NCBI RefSeq assembly: GCF_020881035.1 | Contig: NZ_JAJITC010000016.1 | Coordinates: forward strand, 62,001 to 126,000 | Reading direction: 5' to 3' | Origin: Paraburkholderia translucens | GTDB taxonomy: Bacteria > Pseudomonadota > Gammaproteobacteria > Burkholderiales > Burkholderiaceae | Length of the DNA stretch: 64,000 bases | Shown: positions 18,212 to 26,256 of the stretch, piece by piece | How the letters are laid out: each line of letters starts with the position of its first letter | Numbering within the stretch: position 1 is the stretch's first letter | Made by a program: the position numbers and the translations under genes | Notes under the pieces: generated by a model | Database searches by the model: none | The model's input: the letters and a program-made list of their open reading frames with translations, nothing else | What the model was told of the DNA's origin: nothing

Positions 18212-19342
18212 TCAGGCCGGCTCCCGCGCGAAATCCTGCTGGAACAGCTCGCTCCAGCGCGCCTCGCGCCGCCATCCGGCGAATGCGTCGGCGTCGCCGA
18301 CGCGGCCGTCGAGCAGCGCGCTCGCGAAACGTACGGCTTCGTCGGCCACTTCGGGCGCGATCATATAGCCATGCCGGTACAGGCCGTTCACGCGCAGCGT
18401 GCGCGCACCGTCCCACAATAGCGCGGGGCGGTGATCAGGCAAGGTCGGCCGGCACTGCGAATTGAGCTCGAGAATGCGTGCCTCGCCAAAGCCCGGATGG
18501 ACCGAAAACGCCGCACTCAGCAGCTCGAGCGCCGAGCGCACGCTGACTGGCGACATGTCCTCGCCTTCGACCTCGGTCGCGCCGATCACATAGAGGCCGT
18601 TCTGCTTCGGCGCGATATACAGCGGGTAGCGCGGATGCAGCAGCCGCACCGGGCGCGTCAACTGCAGATGAGGCGCATGCACGCGCGCGACCTCGCCACG
18701 GATGCCGCGCAGCGTCGGCAGCACGGGCTTCGCGCCGAGTCCGCGGCAATCGATCGTGATGCCGGCAGCGGGCAGCGATGCGTCGTCGATCGGCGTGTTC
18801 CAGTGCGTGTCGACACCGCGCTCGGCAAGCCCCGCCGCGAGCGCGGACAGCACCTGGCGATTGTCGAGCTGACCTTCGCGCGGCAGCAGCCAACCGTGGT
18901 TGAAGCGGCCCGCTAACGCGGGCTCGGCGGCGCCCAGCTGCGCGCCCGAAAGCGCGACGAAGCCGCCTTCGAGTAGCTCAGCCGGTGCGTTGGCGCGCAC
19001 GCGGCGCTCGAACAGCGGAGCCTCGGTGCGATCCGCGTGATGCCAGACGACGAGCGTGCCGTTGCGCTGGAAAAACACCGGCTCCGGCAGTTCGGCGAGC
19101 ACACGAGGCCAGCTTTCGAGCGAACTCGCGCCGAGCCGCGTGATCAGCAACTCGGCGCTCGCGGCTTCGGCGAGCGGCGCGAGCATCGCCGCTGCAACCC
19201 ACGCGGCGGCCTGCGAACCGGCTGCATCGCCGCGCTCGTAGAGCGCCACGCGATGCCCGTCGCCAGCCAGACGCCACGCGACCAGCCGACCGCACAGGCC
19301 GCCGCCGAGCACGGCGAAATCGGGTCGGGCGGGACCGGTCAT
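18212..19342 (-). CDS. thiO: FAD-dependent glycine oxidase ThiO
   Basis: Oxidises glycine to the imine needed by ThiG. The 376-residue flavoprotein starts with the Rossmann motif FAVLGGGLCGRLVAWRLAGD, has the DAO-family region ATEVEGEDMSPVSVRSALEL and the C-terminal NGLYRHGYMIAPEVADEAV motif that closes the FAD site. A GGAG site precedes the ATG at 19342 by eight bases. The start overlaps the stop of a 35-codon leader ORF (ATGA), and a TPP riboswitch lies 236 bases upstream, so thiO is the first gene of a thiamine-repressed operon. Confidence 0.93.
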   Translation of the reverse strand: MTGPARPDFAVLGGGLCGRLVAWRLAGDGHRVALYERGDAAGSQAAAWVAAAMLAPLAEAASAELLITRLGASSLESWPRVLAELPEPVFFQRNGTLVVWHHADRTEAPLFERRVRANAPAELLEGGFVALSGAQLGAAEPALAGRFNHGWLLPREGQLDNRQVLSALAAGLAERGVDTHWNTPIDDASLPAAGITIDCRGLGAKPVLPTLRGIRGEVARVHAPHLQLTRPVRLLHPRYPLYIAPKQNGLYVIGATEVEGEDMSPVSVRSALELLSAAFSVHPGFGEARILELNSQCRPTLPDHRPALLWDGARTLRVNGLYRHGYMIAPEVADEAVRFASALLDGRVGDADAFAGWRREARWSELFQQDFAREPA

Positions 19343-19446
19343 CGCGCACGCTCCGTTCTACTGTGGCGGGCGACGCGAGAACGGCACAGCGCGCCCGAGA
19401 CGGCGTGACGAAGGGGAGAATGCATGTCTGAAGAATAGGCGGTCAT
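19339..19446 (-). CDS. Putative 35-residue leader ORF coupled to thiO
   Basis: An ATG at 19446 preceded four bases earlier by a strong AAAGGA ribosome site opens a 35-codon frame (MTAYSSDMHSPLRHAV...) whose TGA overlaps the thiO ATG as ATGA. The peptide is basic and resembles no family I know. Its likely value is regulatory: ribosomes finishing it could restart at thiO. The ribosome site lies inside a predicted hairpin (19450-19487), downstream of the TPP aptamer. Whether the peptide accumulates cannot be told from sequence; an alternative is that the ORF is incidental. Confidence 0.45.
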   Translation of the reverse strand: MTAYSSDMHSPLRHAVSGALCRSRVARHSRTERAR

Positions 19447-19449
19447 CGA

Positions 19450-19487
19450 GTCCTTTCCGTACGGCCAAAAACGCACGTACCCAGGAC
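19450..19487 (-). promoter_or_regulatory. Hairpin covering the leader-ORF ribosome site
   Basis: On the minus strand GTCCT (19483-19487) can pair with AGGAC (19450-19454), and inside it GTACG (19476-19480) with CGTAC (19459-19463). The AAAGGA ribosome site of the 35-codon leader ORF is thus partly held in the outer stem. This is a plausible expression platform for the TPP riboswitch just upstream, acting on translation initiation. Pairing is seen in the sequence; control is inferred. Confidence 0.4.
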
Positions 19488-19577
19488 GAAACCGGCGGGT
19501 GAAGCCGGCCGGGCACTGCACGCGCATATGTGGTGCGCTTGCCTCCCGGCGGGGAATGGAAGACGGCTGCTTCCGGA

Positions 19578-19682
19578 AACTTCCCGCGCCGGTATTACCC
19601 GGATCGGGTGCAAAGGGTCTCTCTCAGCCTCGCCGCCCCGGCATGAAAGTCATGCCTGCTGTGGGCGAAGCACCCCTGTTTC
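19578..19682 (-). promoter_or_regulatory. TPP riboswitch (THI element)
   Basis: Read on the minus strand, this segment has the conserved THI-box parts in order: ACAGGGGTGC (P1/P2 start), GGCTGAGAG (the pyrimidine-sensing loop), ACCCTTTGCACCCGATCCGG and GGGTAATACCGGCGCGGGAA (the pyrophosphate-sensing arm). It lies upstream of thiO-thiS-thiG-thiE and should turn the operon down when thiamine pyrophosphate binds. No U-run terminator follows the aptamer, so translational control is more likely than transcription termination. Confidence 0.95.
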
Positions 19683-19692
19683 GTCGCAGGTC

Positions 19693-19722
19693 ATTAGACC
19701 ATAAAAGGCGCGGCGCCCGCAA
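19693..19722 (-). promoter_or_regulatory. Likely promoter of the thi operon
   Basis: Minus-strand TTGCGG (19717-19722) and TCTAAT (19693-19698) are spaced by 18 bases, a fair match to a sigma-70 promoter. The predicted start, about 19686, falls right at the 5' end of the TPP aptamer, as expected for a riboswitch leader. Confidence 0.5.
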
Positions 19723-19893
19723 ACCAGCACGGCGCCGTCGCAGCCGCGATTTTGATCTGGCCCGGGCTATCGTGAAGCCAATGCGAAGCGGGCCGGCGCT
19801 CTGGCACAATGCCGTGAGCGGTGCCGCAAAAGCGCGGCGCGCGCGGCGCTCCTGGCCGCATGCGTGGCGGCGGCACCTGAGCCGATACCGGCC

Positions 19894-19911
19894 GCGAAAA
19901 TTAATTTTCGC
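19894..19911. promoter_or_regulatory. Perfect 18-base AT-rich palindrome in a divergent intergenic region
   Basis: GCGAAAATTAATTTTCGC is fully self-complementary and stands out in the GC-rich surroundings. It lies between the thi promoter (minus) and the ABC transporter gene starting at 20111 (plus), so it may be an operator for either. No T-run follows, so it is not a typical terminator. The rest of 19723-20110 shows no coding pattern. Confidence 0.35.
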
Positions 19912-20110
19912 TTAAGGGCGTCACGCCAGAATCGGGCGCCCGTCCGGACTCGCGTTCGTCGAGCGCGATGTCCGGCCAGGTATCGCAGACCCGCCCCAGC
20001 GGCGGCCCCGCAAAGGGGGCGGCTGTTCGCGGGATCGCCCGACATGGGTCAACCAGATCGAACCCGCGCGCCGCAACGGCAGTTCGGGCCAGCACTTCAT
20101 CAGAACGCTC

Positions 20111-21862
20111 ATGACACCACATACTTCTGCCAGCCCCGCGCTGCCGCCCGACGAAAAGGTCTCCGCGTGGAACCTGATCAAACCCTACTGGGTTTCAGAG
20201 GAACGAGGCATCGCGTGGGGGCTGCTCGTCACGATCATCGTGATGAACCTGCTCGTCGTCTGGATCAACGTGCGCCTGAATAGCTGGAGCCGGGACTTCT
20301 ACAACGCGCTGCAGGCGAAGAACGTCCACGACTTCCCGCATCTGCTGATGGTCTTCACCGGACTCGCGTTCGGCTTCATCATCCTCGCCGTGTACGGACG
20401 CTATCTGCGCCAGATGCTCGGCTTCCGCTGGCGCCAGTGGCTGACCACCCGCTACCTGAACGAGTGGCTCAACGACAGCGCCTTCTACCGCATCGAACGC
20501 GACCGCCTCGCCGACAACCCGGACCAGCGGATCAGCGACGACCTGCAGTCGTTCGCGACCACCACGCTGTCGCTGACGCTCGATCTGTTGTCCACCGTCG
20601 TCACGCTCGTCTCGTTCATCACGATCCTGTGGTCGCTCGCGGGCGCGTTGAGCATTTCGCTCGGCGGCATGCCGCTGCAGATCCCCGGCTACATGGTGTG
20701 GGCCGCGGCGCTGTATGCGGTGGTCGGCTCGCTCGTCACGCAAAAGGTCGGCCATCCGCTCGTGTCGATCAACTATCAGGCGCAGAAAGTCGAGGCGGAT
20801 TTCCGTTTCGGCCTGATCCGGTTGCGTGAGAACGCCGAGCAGATCGCGTTCTACAACGGCATGGAGACCGAGAAGACGAACGCGCGCACGCTGTTCGGCC
20901 GCATCCGCGACAACTGGTGGCAGGTGATGAAGTACACGAAGCGTCTGACCTTCGTATTGAGCTTCTACGGCCAGATCGCGATCATTTTCCCGATCGTCGT
21001 CGCCTCGCCGCGCTACTTCGCGGGCGCGTTCACGTTCGGTGTGCTGATGCAGATTTCCAGCGCATTCGGTACCGTCAGCGATTCGTTCTCGTGGTTCATC
21101 AACAGTTATACGAGCCTCGTCGAATGGCGCGCGACCGTGAACCGGTTGCGCGAATTCAAGCGCGTCGTGCATTCGCCGCGTCTGAAGGAATCGGTGTCGC
21201 CGGCCACCGAGCATGGTGGCATCAACCTGCACTTCGTCGACGCGAACGCGCTCACTACCGATAGCCTCAAGCTCGCGCTGCCGAATGGCAACCCGCTCGC
21301 GCGCATCCGCGATATCGCGATCCGGCCGGGCTCACGCTGGCTCGTGCGCGGTCCGTCGGGCGCCGGCAAGAGCACGCTGATGCGCGCGCTCGCGGGCCTG
21401 TGGCCGTTCGGCGACGGCTCGATCGACGCGCCGGTCAACGCGCGCATGATGTTCATCCCACAGGTCAGCTACATGCCGATCGGCACGCTGAAGGCGGCGC
21501 TCGCGTATCCGTCGGCGGCGGACACCTATGGCGACGACGAATGCCGCGACGCGCTCGTCACCTGCCATCTGTCGGAATACGCGGATCGTCTGCGGGAATC
21601 GGCGCACTGGACCCGTGTGCTGTCGCCCGGCGAGCAGCAGCGTTTCGCCGCCGCACGCGTGCTGCTGCACAAGCCCGACTACCTGTTCCTCGACGAAGCG
21701 ACCAGCGCGCTCGATGCGGAAAACGAGGCACGGCTCTATCACCTGTTCACGGAGCGGCTGCCCAAGGCGGCGATCGTCAGCGTCGCGCATCGCGAATCGC
21801 TCGCGGCGTTCCATGAGGAAACGCTCGACGTCGAGCGCTCGGCCGAAGCAGTAGCGGCATGA
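20111..21862 (+). CDS. ABC transporter, fused permease and ATPase, SbmA/ABCD type
   Basis: A 583-residue half-transporter. Residues about 25-330 form the SbmA/BacA-like membrane domain (NLLVVWINVRLNSWSRDFYN, ITILWSLAGALSISLGG, SSAFGTVSDSFSWFINSY). Residues about 370-570 form the nucleotide-binding domain with Walker A RGPSGAGKSTLMRALAGLWP, signature LSPGEQQRFAAARVLLHKP and Walker B YLFLDEATSALD. The layout matches E. coli YddA and mycobacterial Rv1819c, transporters linked to vitamin B12 or peptide uptake. Substrate here is unknown. It stands alone with no obvious partner gene. Confidence 0.92.
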   Translation: MTPHTSASPALPPDEKVSAWNLIKPYWVSEERGIAWGLLVTIIVMNLLVVWINVRLNSWSRDFYNALQAKNVHDFPHLLMVFTGLAFGFIILAVYGRYLRQMLGFRWRQWLTTRYLNEWLNDSAFYRIERDRLADNPDQRISDDLQSFATTTLSLTLDLLSTVVTLVSFITILWSLAGALSISLGGMPLQIPGYMVWAAALYAVVGSLVTQKVGHPLVSINYQAQKVEADFRFGLIRLRENAEQIAFYNGMETEKTNARTLFGRIRDNWWQVMKYTKRLTFVLSFYGQIAIIFPIVVASPRYFAGAFTFGVLMQISSAFGTVSDSFSWFINSYTSLVEWRATVNRLREFKRVVHSPRLKESVSPATEHGGINLHFVDANALTTDSLKLALPNGNPLARIRDIAIRPGSRWLVRGPSGAGKSTLMRALAGLWPFGDGSIDAPVNARMMFIPQVSYMPIGTLKAALAYPSAADTYGDDECRDALVTCHLSEYADRLRESAHWTRVLSPGEQQRFAAARVLLHKPDYLFLDEATSALDAENEARLYHLFTERLPKAAIVSVAHRESLAAFHEETLDVERSAEAVAA

Positions 21863-22109
21863 GCGACGCGAGCGGCGCTGAAACGACGCCGCCCGGTCGA
21901 GCCACCGCAGCGCGCCGGCGACCACCTGCCGGCGCAACATCCGGAAAGACACGAGAAGAGTTCGAAAGCATTTGCGAAGCGCGCAGGCTGTTCCCCCCTT
22001 TGAAAATGCCCGCGGGCTGCGACGATAGTCGCACGGGCCGCGCCATGCGCGGTCCTTCGTTGATGTCAGTCACGGCTTTCATCGCAACCGCTCTCCGGAC
22101 TTCTCGCCC

Positions 22110-22388
22110 ATGTCATTCGCTCGCCGTTCTTCACCTTCGTTCCCCTCTTGCCTCCCGCGCATCGCGCTCGCCTGCGGCGCGGCGCTGCTGCTCGCGAACG
22201 CCGTCGATGCCGCGCCCACGGCCGAGCCGAACCAGCCCGCCGACATCGCCGCCTGCTTTGCGCAGGTCGTGCACGACGTCAATACACCGGTGCTCCAGCA
22301 TTTCATCGTGACGACCGACACGCGGCGCGTGAACGTCACTGCGAGCGTGCAAGGTCAGAACGAATTGCGACTGCGCGTCACGCGCTGA
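22110..22388 (+). CDS. Small exported protein of unknown function
   Basis: A 92-residue frame with a convincing signal peptide: basic start MSFARRSSPSFPS, hydrophobic IALACGAALLLANA and a cleavage site near VDAAP. The mature part (about 55 residues) includes ADIAACFAQVVHDVNTPVLQ and ends RVNVTASVQGQNELRLRVTR, a strand-like pattern. It has one cysteine. I do not recognise the family. It follows the ABC transporter by 247 bases on the same strand. Ribosome site is weak (GGA only). Confidence 0.55.
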   Translation: MSFARRSSPSFPSCLPRIALACGAALLLANAVDAAPTAEPNQPADIAACFAQVVHDVNTPVLQHFIVTTDTRRVNVTASVQGQNELRLRVTR

Positions 22389-23067
22389 GCGCGTGGCCGC
22401 CGTTGCTGTTGATGCCCATCGTGCTTTGTGACCGCCTTCGGGCGCTGCCTCGTGACCTCGTCGCCGCCCGCTCGTGTGTCCGCTGACTCACGCGCTTTGC
22501 GGGCCTCGGATGCACTGCGCGTTGCCCGTGGTTCAAAGCCCGTCTACTACGCCGCGATCGACTACGCCGACCCACTGACTACCGGCAGGCTGGTTTTTCC
22601 TGCGCCGCCTTCTCGGCAAACCGTTCGAACCAAGCGAACTGGTGGCCGACGTATTCGCATTGTGGATCGTCATGATGGGCCTCGCGAAGGCGCGCTCTGC
22701 GCACCGGAATCGGTTGAACGCTGGGCAGCGTCGCCGGAGGCTGCGGGCCTCGTTCGGCGTGCGGCGCGACGTGCTGCGGGATGAATCATCGCGCCACGCA
22801 GGTGCCGACGATGGGCGAAGCAAAGCACGCTTTCGCGCAGGTGTTACGAACCGTTCCGCGCGCTTGCAAGTGTTTTCCTGTGCTTGCCAACTGTTGCCAT
22901 CGCGTGCCGGTCGTTGCAGATAGCCAAACCATGCAGTGCTAAAGTGAGCACTAGATCTTCGTCGATCTGCCGCGCGACGCGAACGCGTCAGCGCCGCTCG
23001 GCACACAGTAAGCGTTGGTAAGGAAATGCCCGATCGCGCGTCGGACGCGCCAGTCTAGAATTTCGCC
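22389..23067. other. 679 bases without a convincing gene
   Basis: Several short frames cross this stretch, none with a good start, ribosome site and family match. Plus-strand 22578-22700 reads like protein for about 40 codons (GWFFLRRLLGKPFEPSELVA then DVFALWIVMMGLAKA) right after an in-frame stop and decays into Arg/Ser-rich sequence, so a decayed gene fragment is possible. The last 100 bases presumably hold the promoter of the two-component genes, but no clear -35/-10 pair stands out. Confidence 0.5.
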
Positions 23068-23808
23068 ATGAATCCACAGGTCCTCATCGTCGACGACGAT
23101 CCGGTCGTACGCGATCTGCTTTGCAAATTCCTGCAGTCGAACGGCTTCGATGCGTCGGTGCTGCACGACGGCACCCATTTGCAGCGTCGCCTCGAGCGTG
23201 AGCGGCCGTCGGTCGTCGTCCTCGACATCATGATGCCGAACACCGACGGCCTGCGCGCACTCACTGCGTTGCGCGCCGCCGGCGACGACATCCCGGTGAT
23301 CTTCGTGACCGCGCGCGGCACGGTGGCCGACCGCATCGTCGGACTGTCGCTCGGCGCGGACGACTACCTGACCAAGCCGTTCGATCCGCGCGAGCTGCTC
23401 GTGCGCATCCAGACCGTGCTGCGCCGGCGCGGGCCGCCCGCCACGAGCGCACCCGAAGCACGCAAGCGCTATCGCTTCGGTCCGTTCGAACTCGACTTCG
23501 CCACGCGCTCGCTGAGCCGCGACGATGCCAAGCTGCCGCTTCGCGATAGCGAATTCGCCCTGCTCAAGATCTTCGTCAACCACCCGTACAAGGTGATGTC
23601 GCGCGTGCTGATTCACGATCTCGTGCATCGCGACAACCTCGCCTTCCGCGACCGCAGCCTCGACGTGCCAATCTGGCGCTTGCGCCGCGTGATCGAGGAC
23701 GACCCGTCCAATCCGTGCTACGTCCAAACGGTGCGCGGCAAAGGCTACGTGTTCGTGCCCGATGCCAGCAGCACGCCCTTCGAGGACGAGGCCGCCCCGA
23801 GCGCATGA
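23068..23808 (+). CDS. OmpR-family response regulator
   Basis: A 246-residue DNA-binding regulator. The receiver domain (1-120) has the acidic pocket VLIVDDDPVVRD, phosphoacceptor Asp53 in VVLDIMMPNTDG, VTARGT and the lysine in YLTKPFDPREL. The winged-helix domain (about 135-232) ends in SLDVPIWRLRRVIEDDPSNP and VQTVRGKGYVFVPD, very close to OmpR. Its stop overlaps the kinase start (ATGA at 23805-23808), so both are made together. Target genes are unknown; no linked porin or transporter is obviously under its control. Confidence 0.93.
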   Translation: MNPQVLIVDDDPVVRDLLCKFLQSNGFDASVLHDGTHLQRRLERERPSVVVLDIMMPNTDGLRALTALRAAGDDIPVIFVTARGTVADRIVGLSLGADDYLTKPFDPRELLVRIQTVLRRRGPPATSAPEARKRYRFGPFELDFATRSLSRDDAKLPLRDSEFALLKIFVNHPYKVMSRVLIHDLVHRDNLAFRDRSLDVPIWRLRRVIEDDPSNPCYVQTVRGKGYVFVPDASSTPFEDEAAPSA

Positions 23809-25118
23809 AAAATCCGCTGAACACGCTATTCGGCAGAATGGCGTTGCTGTCGGCGGCGGTGCTGTTCGCGATTCAGGCGAGCTGGTTCGTGCTGGTGACG
23901 ATGCAGCCGCCGCGCCATGAAGCCGACGGCTTCGCGCGCGGCATTCTGCTCGTGCTGCAGGCGATCAACGGTGAGCCGATCAAGGGCGCCGCGATCCCGC
24001 CCGCGATGCGCGTGCACCTGGTGCCCACTTGGAACATGCCGACCAGCGTGCATCTGCACGAGCCGACGGAGCGCATGTTGGTCGAGCTGAGCCGGCATTT
24101 GCGCGAGAACCTGCCGGCCGGCACGCAGATCGCCGTCGACGATCTGCATCCGCCGCAGCTGTGGGTGCTGTCTCCTGGCAAATCGAACTGGGTCGTCGTG
24201 CCGGTCGACGTACCGCCGGCGCCGCGCTTTCTGACCGAATCGGTCTCAATGCTGCTCGCCGGGCTGATCCTGTCGTTGTTCGCGGTGTGGCAGATGCAAC
24301 GGCCGCTGTCGCGCGTCGCCGATGCATCGCGCGCGTTCGGCGCGGGCGGCCGGCCGGAGCCCGTACCGGTGCAGGGTCCGCGCGAACTGCGCGATCTGAT
24401 CGGGTCATTCAACGACATGATGCGGCGCCTGAACGAAGCCGGCGACGACCAGGCGGTGATGCTCGCCGGTGTCGCGCACGATCTGAAGGCACCGCTCACG
24501 CGCCTGAAGTTGCGGGCAAGCGTACTGGTCGACGAAGACGAGCGCGCGGGCCTGATCCGCGACGTCGATTCGCTGACCAACATCGTCCAGCAGTTTCTGG
24601 AATTCGCGGGCCAATCGGCGGACACCGGACCGCCCGTCGAAGTCGACGAGTTTTTGCGCGAGCAATTTTCCTCGGGTGATGACGCGCAAGCCGCTGAAGT
24701 TGCGGAGATGCCCGAAGCGGCCCAAGCTCCCGAAACCCCGCTCTTCGCGCTCGATTTGCGCGCCGGTCCCTCGTTCACGCTGCCGCGCACGCTGCTCGAC
24801 CGGCTCGTGACGAACCTCGTCGACAACGCGCTCGAACACGGCGTGCCGCCGGTGGAGATTTCGACCGCGTGCAGCGACGCTCATTGGACGATCCGCGTGC
24901 GCGACCACGGCCCAGGCATTCCCGACGACCGCATTGCCGCGGCGATGAAGCCGTTCGTGCGGCTCGACGCCGCGCGCGGTGGCGAAGGCCATTGCGGGCT
25001 CGGTCTCGCGATCGTCGCACGGCTCACGCACGATCGCGGCGGTCGCTGCCTCGTGCGCAACCACTCGAGAGGCGGGCTCGAAGTACGGATCGAATTGCCG
25101 ATGGACCCGGCGCTGTAG
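23805..25118 (+). CDS. Sensor histidine kinase, EnvZ-like
   Basis: A 437-residue inner-membrane kinase partnering the regulator upstream. It has an N-terminal membrane segment (about 10-30), a periplasmic part of about 110 residues, a second membrane segment (about 145-162), a HAMP domain (RPLSRVADASRAFGAGGRPE onwards), the H-box AHDLKAPLTRLKLR with His225, the N-box LVTNLVDNALEHG, the G1 box DHGPGIPDD and the G2 box GHCGLGLAIV. The ATG at 23805 overlaps the regulator stop; an upstream in-frame extension is just the other frame of that gene. Signal sensed is unknown. Confidence 0.92.
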   Translation: MKNPLNTLFGRMALLSAAVLFAIQASWFVLVTMQPPRHEADGFARGILLVLQAINGEPIKGAAIPPAMRVHLVPTWNMPTSVHLHEPTERMLVELSRHLRENLPAGTQIAVDDLHPPQLWVLSPGKSNWVVVPVDVPPAPRFLTESVSMLLAGLILSLFAVWQMQRPLSRVADASRAFGAGGRPEPVPVQGPRELRDLIGSFNDMMRRLNEAGDDQAVMLAGVAHDLKAPLTRLKLRASVLVDEDERAGLIRDVDSLTNIVQQFLEFAGQSADTGPPVEVDEFLREQFSSGDDAQAAEVAEMPEAAQAPETPLFALDLRAGPSFTLPRTLLDRLVTNLVDNALEHGVPPVEISTACSDAHWTIRVRDHGPGIPDDRIAAAMKPFVRLDAARGGEGHCGLGLAIVARLTHDRGGRCLVRNHSRGGLEVRIELPMDPAL

Positions 25119-25237
25119 TGAGGATACGCGCAGCCATTGGTGCGCGGACCGCGTTACTTTCCTGCCCTTACTGCACCGGCTGCCACGCGGGCGATGAACG
25201 TGTAGTCACGCTTGGCAACCTCGATGCCGCCCTTTTC

Positions 25238-25268
25238 GGTCCGTCCACCCCTGTGGCGGACCTTTTTT
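25238..25268 (+). terminator. Intrinsic terminator after the two-component genes
   Basis: GGTCCG pairs with CGGACC and CCAC with GTGG around a CCCT loop (one bulged T), followed directly by TTTTTT at 25263-25268. It ends the regulator-kinase operon before the convergent phosphatase-like gene. Confidence 0.85.
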
Positions 25269-25308
25269 GCGCAGTCGCAAGGTCCGCAAAGCGCGACGGC
25301 GAAGCGCA

Positions 25309-26256
25309 TCAATGCACGAGTCGATTGCGCAGTGCGTCGACCGTCGCCGTGGAAAGACCGAGGCCTCGCGTCAGGTAGCTTGCCATCGTGCCGTAACTCG
25401 CCTGCACCTCGTTGAAGCCCGCTTGCAGATAATTCTCGTCGACGTCGAGCAACGGCGCCCTGGCCATCGCGATGGCCGCGCCTTCCTGCGCCCGCAGCGT
25501 GGCAGTTTGAGCGGCGATCGATGGCGCGAGATAGACATTGCTCAGCAGATAGTCCTGCATGATCACGTCGAGTGGCACATTGGCGATGCTGAGGAGGAGC
25601 GCCGCGACCCAGCCCGCGCGATCCTTGCCGGCGGTCGAATGGAACAGTTGCGCACCCGTGCCATCGGCGAGCGCGCCGAACAACGCGCCATAGGCGGCTC
25701 GCTGCGGGGCGCCAGTCACATACGCGCGCGCCTGCGCTTGCATGAATGCGACGGCGTCGGCGGCTGTATCGAACGGGGGTGCGACGAAATCGTTGGTGCC
25801 GAGCACGTTCAGCGTGGCGGATGTCGCGCCGGCAGGCAGTACGTCGGCGGTACGCGCGATTTCCGCAGGCGTGCGCAAGTCGTAGACCGACACGACGCCG
25901 AGCTTGTCGAGCGTCGCTGCGTCCTTGCCGCTCAGCGTCAGCGCGTTCGCCCGATAGAACACGCCGCGCCGCATCTGCTTGCCGTCGACGGTCAGATAGC
26001 CGGAGCCCGCGCCGCCGACATCGCGGAAATTGCTCACCGACGCGAGGCGCGGCGTCTCCGGTTGATCAGCGTCGAGACTGCCGCCGCACGCGGACAGCAG
26101 CGTGCCGCCGAAACCTGCCGCCAGGACCGCACCCGCCGAGCCCCTCAGAAAGCGCCGCCGCTGCACCGACGGTTCGCCCAGCATGCCGCACTGCGCAGGC
26201 ACGGTCGTGCTCGCAAGGGCGCGGGAAGGCGAACGGCGTTTCGCGGTAATGGGCAT
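25309..26256 (-). CDS. Tat-exported lipoprotein of the IphP tyrosine phosphatase family, catalytic Cys replaced by Ser
   Basis: About 315 residues from the ATG at 26256; a TTG at 26277 or an ATG at 26184 are alternatives. The N-region holds the twin-arginine motif QRRRFLRGSAG, a hydrophobic stretch and a lipobox (LLSAC-GG), so the protein is probably folded, exported by Tat and lipid-anchored. The mature part has the family elements SNFRDVGG, GVFYRANAL and SVYDLRTPAEIA. The P-loop should read HCxxGKDRTG, but here it is FHSTAGKDRAGW: the nucleophilic Cys is Ser (TCG at 25636-25638). Classical Cys-dependent catalysis should be lost, so it may be a phospho-ligand binder or an inactive relative. 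Confidence 0.85.
   Translation of the reverse strand: MPITAKRRSPSRALASTTVPAQCGMLGEPSVQRRRFLRGSAGAVLAAGFGGTLLSACGGSLDADQPETPRLASVSNFRDVGGAGSGYLTVDGKQMRRGVFYRANALTLSGKDAATLDKLGVVSVYDLRTPAEIARTADVLPAGATSATLNVLGTNDFVAPPFDTAADAVAFMQAQARAYVTGAPQRAAYGALFGALADGTGAQLFHSTAGKDRAGWVAALLLSIANVPLDVIMQDYLLSNVYLAPSIAAQTATLRAQEGAAIAMARAPLLDVDENYLQAGFNEVQASYGTMASYLTRGLGLSTATVDALRNRLVH

Noticed and set aside
21859..22311. A 150-codon plus-strand frame overlapping the ABC transporter stop as ATGA
   Set aside because: The junction looks coupled, but the product is Ser/Arg/Pro-rich low complexity and it runs out of frame through the better-supported small exported protein at 22110.
22533..23006. Minus-strand frame of 157 codons in the gene-poor stretch
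   Set aside because: Arg/Ser/Ala-rich, no ribosome site, no family resemblance.
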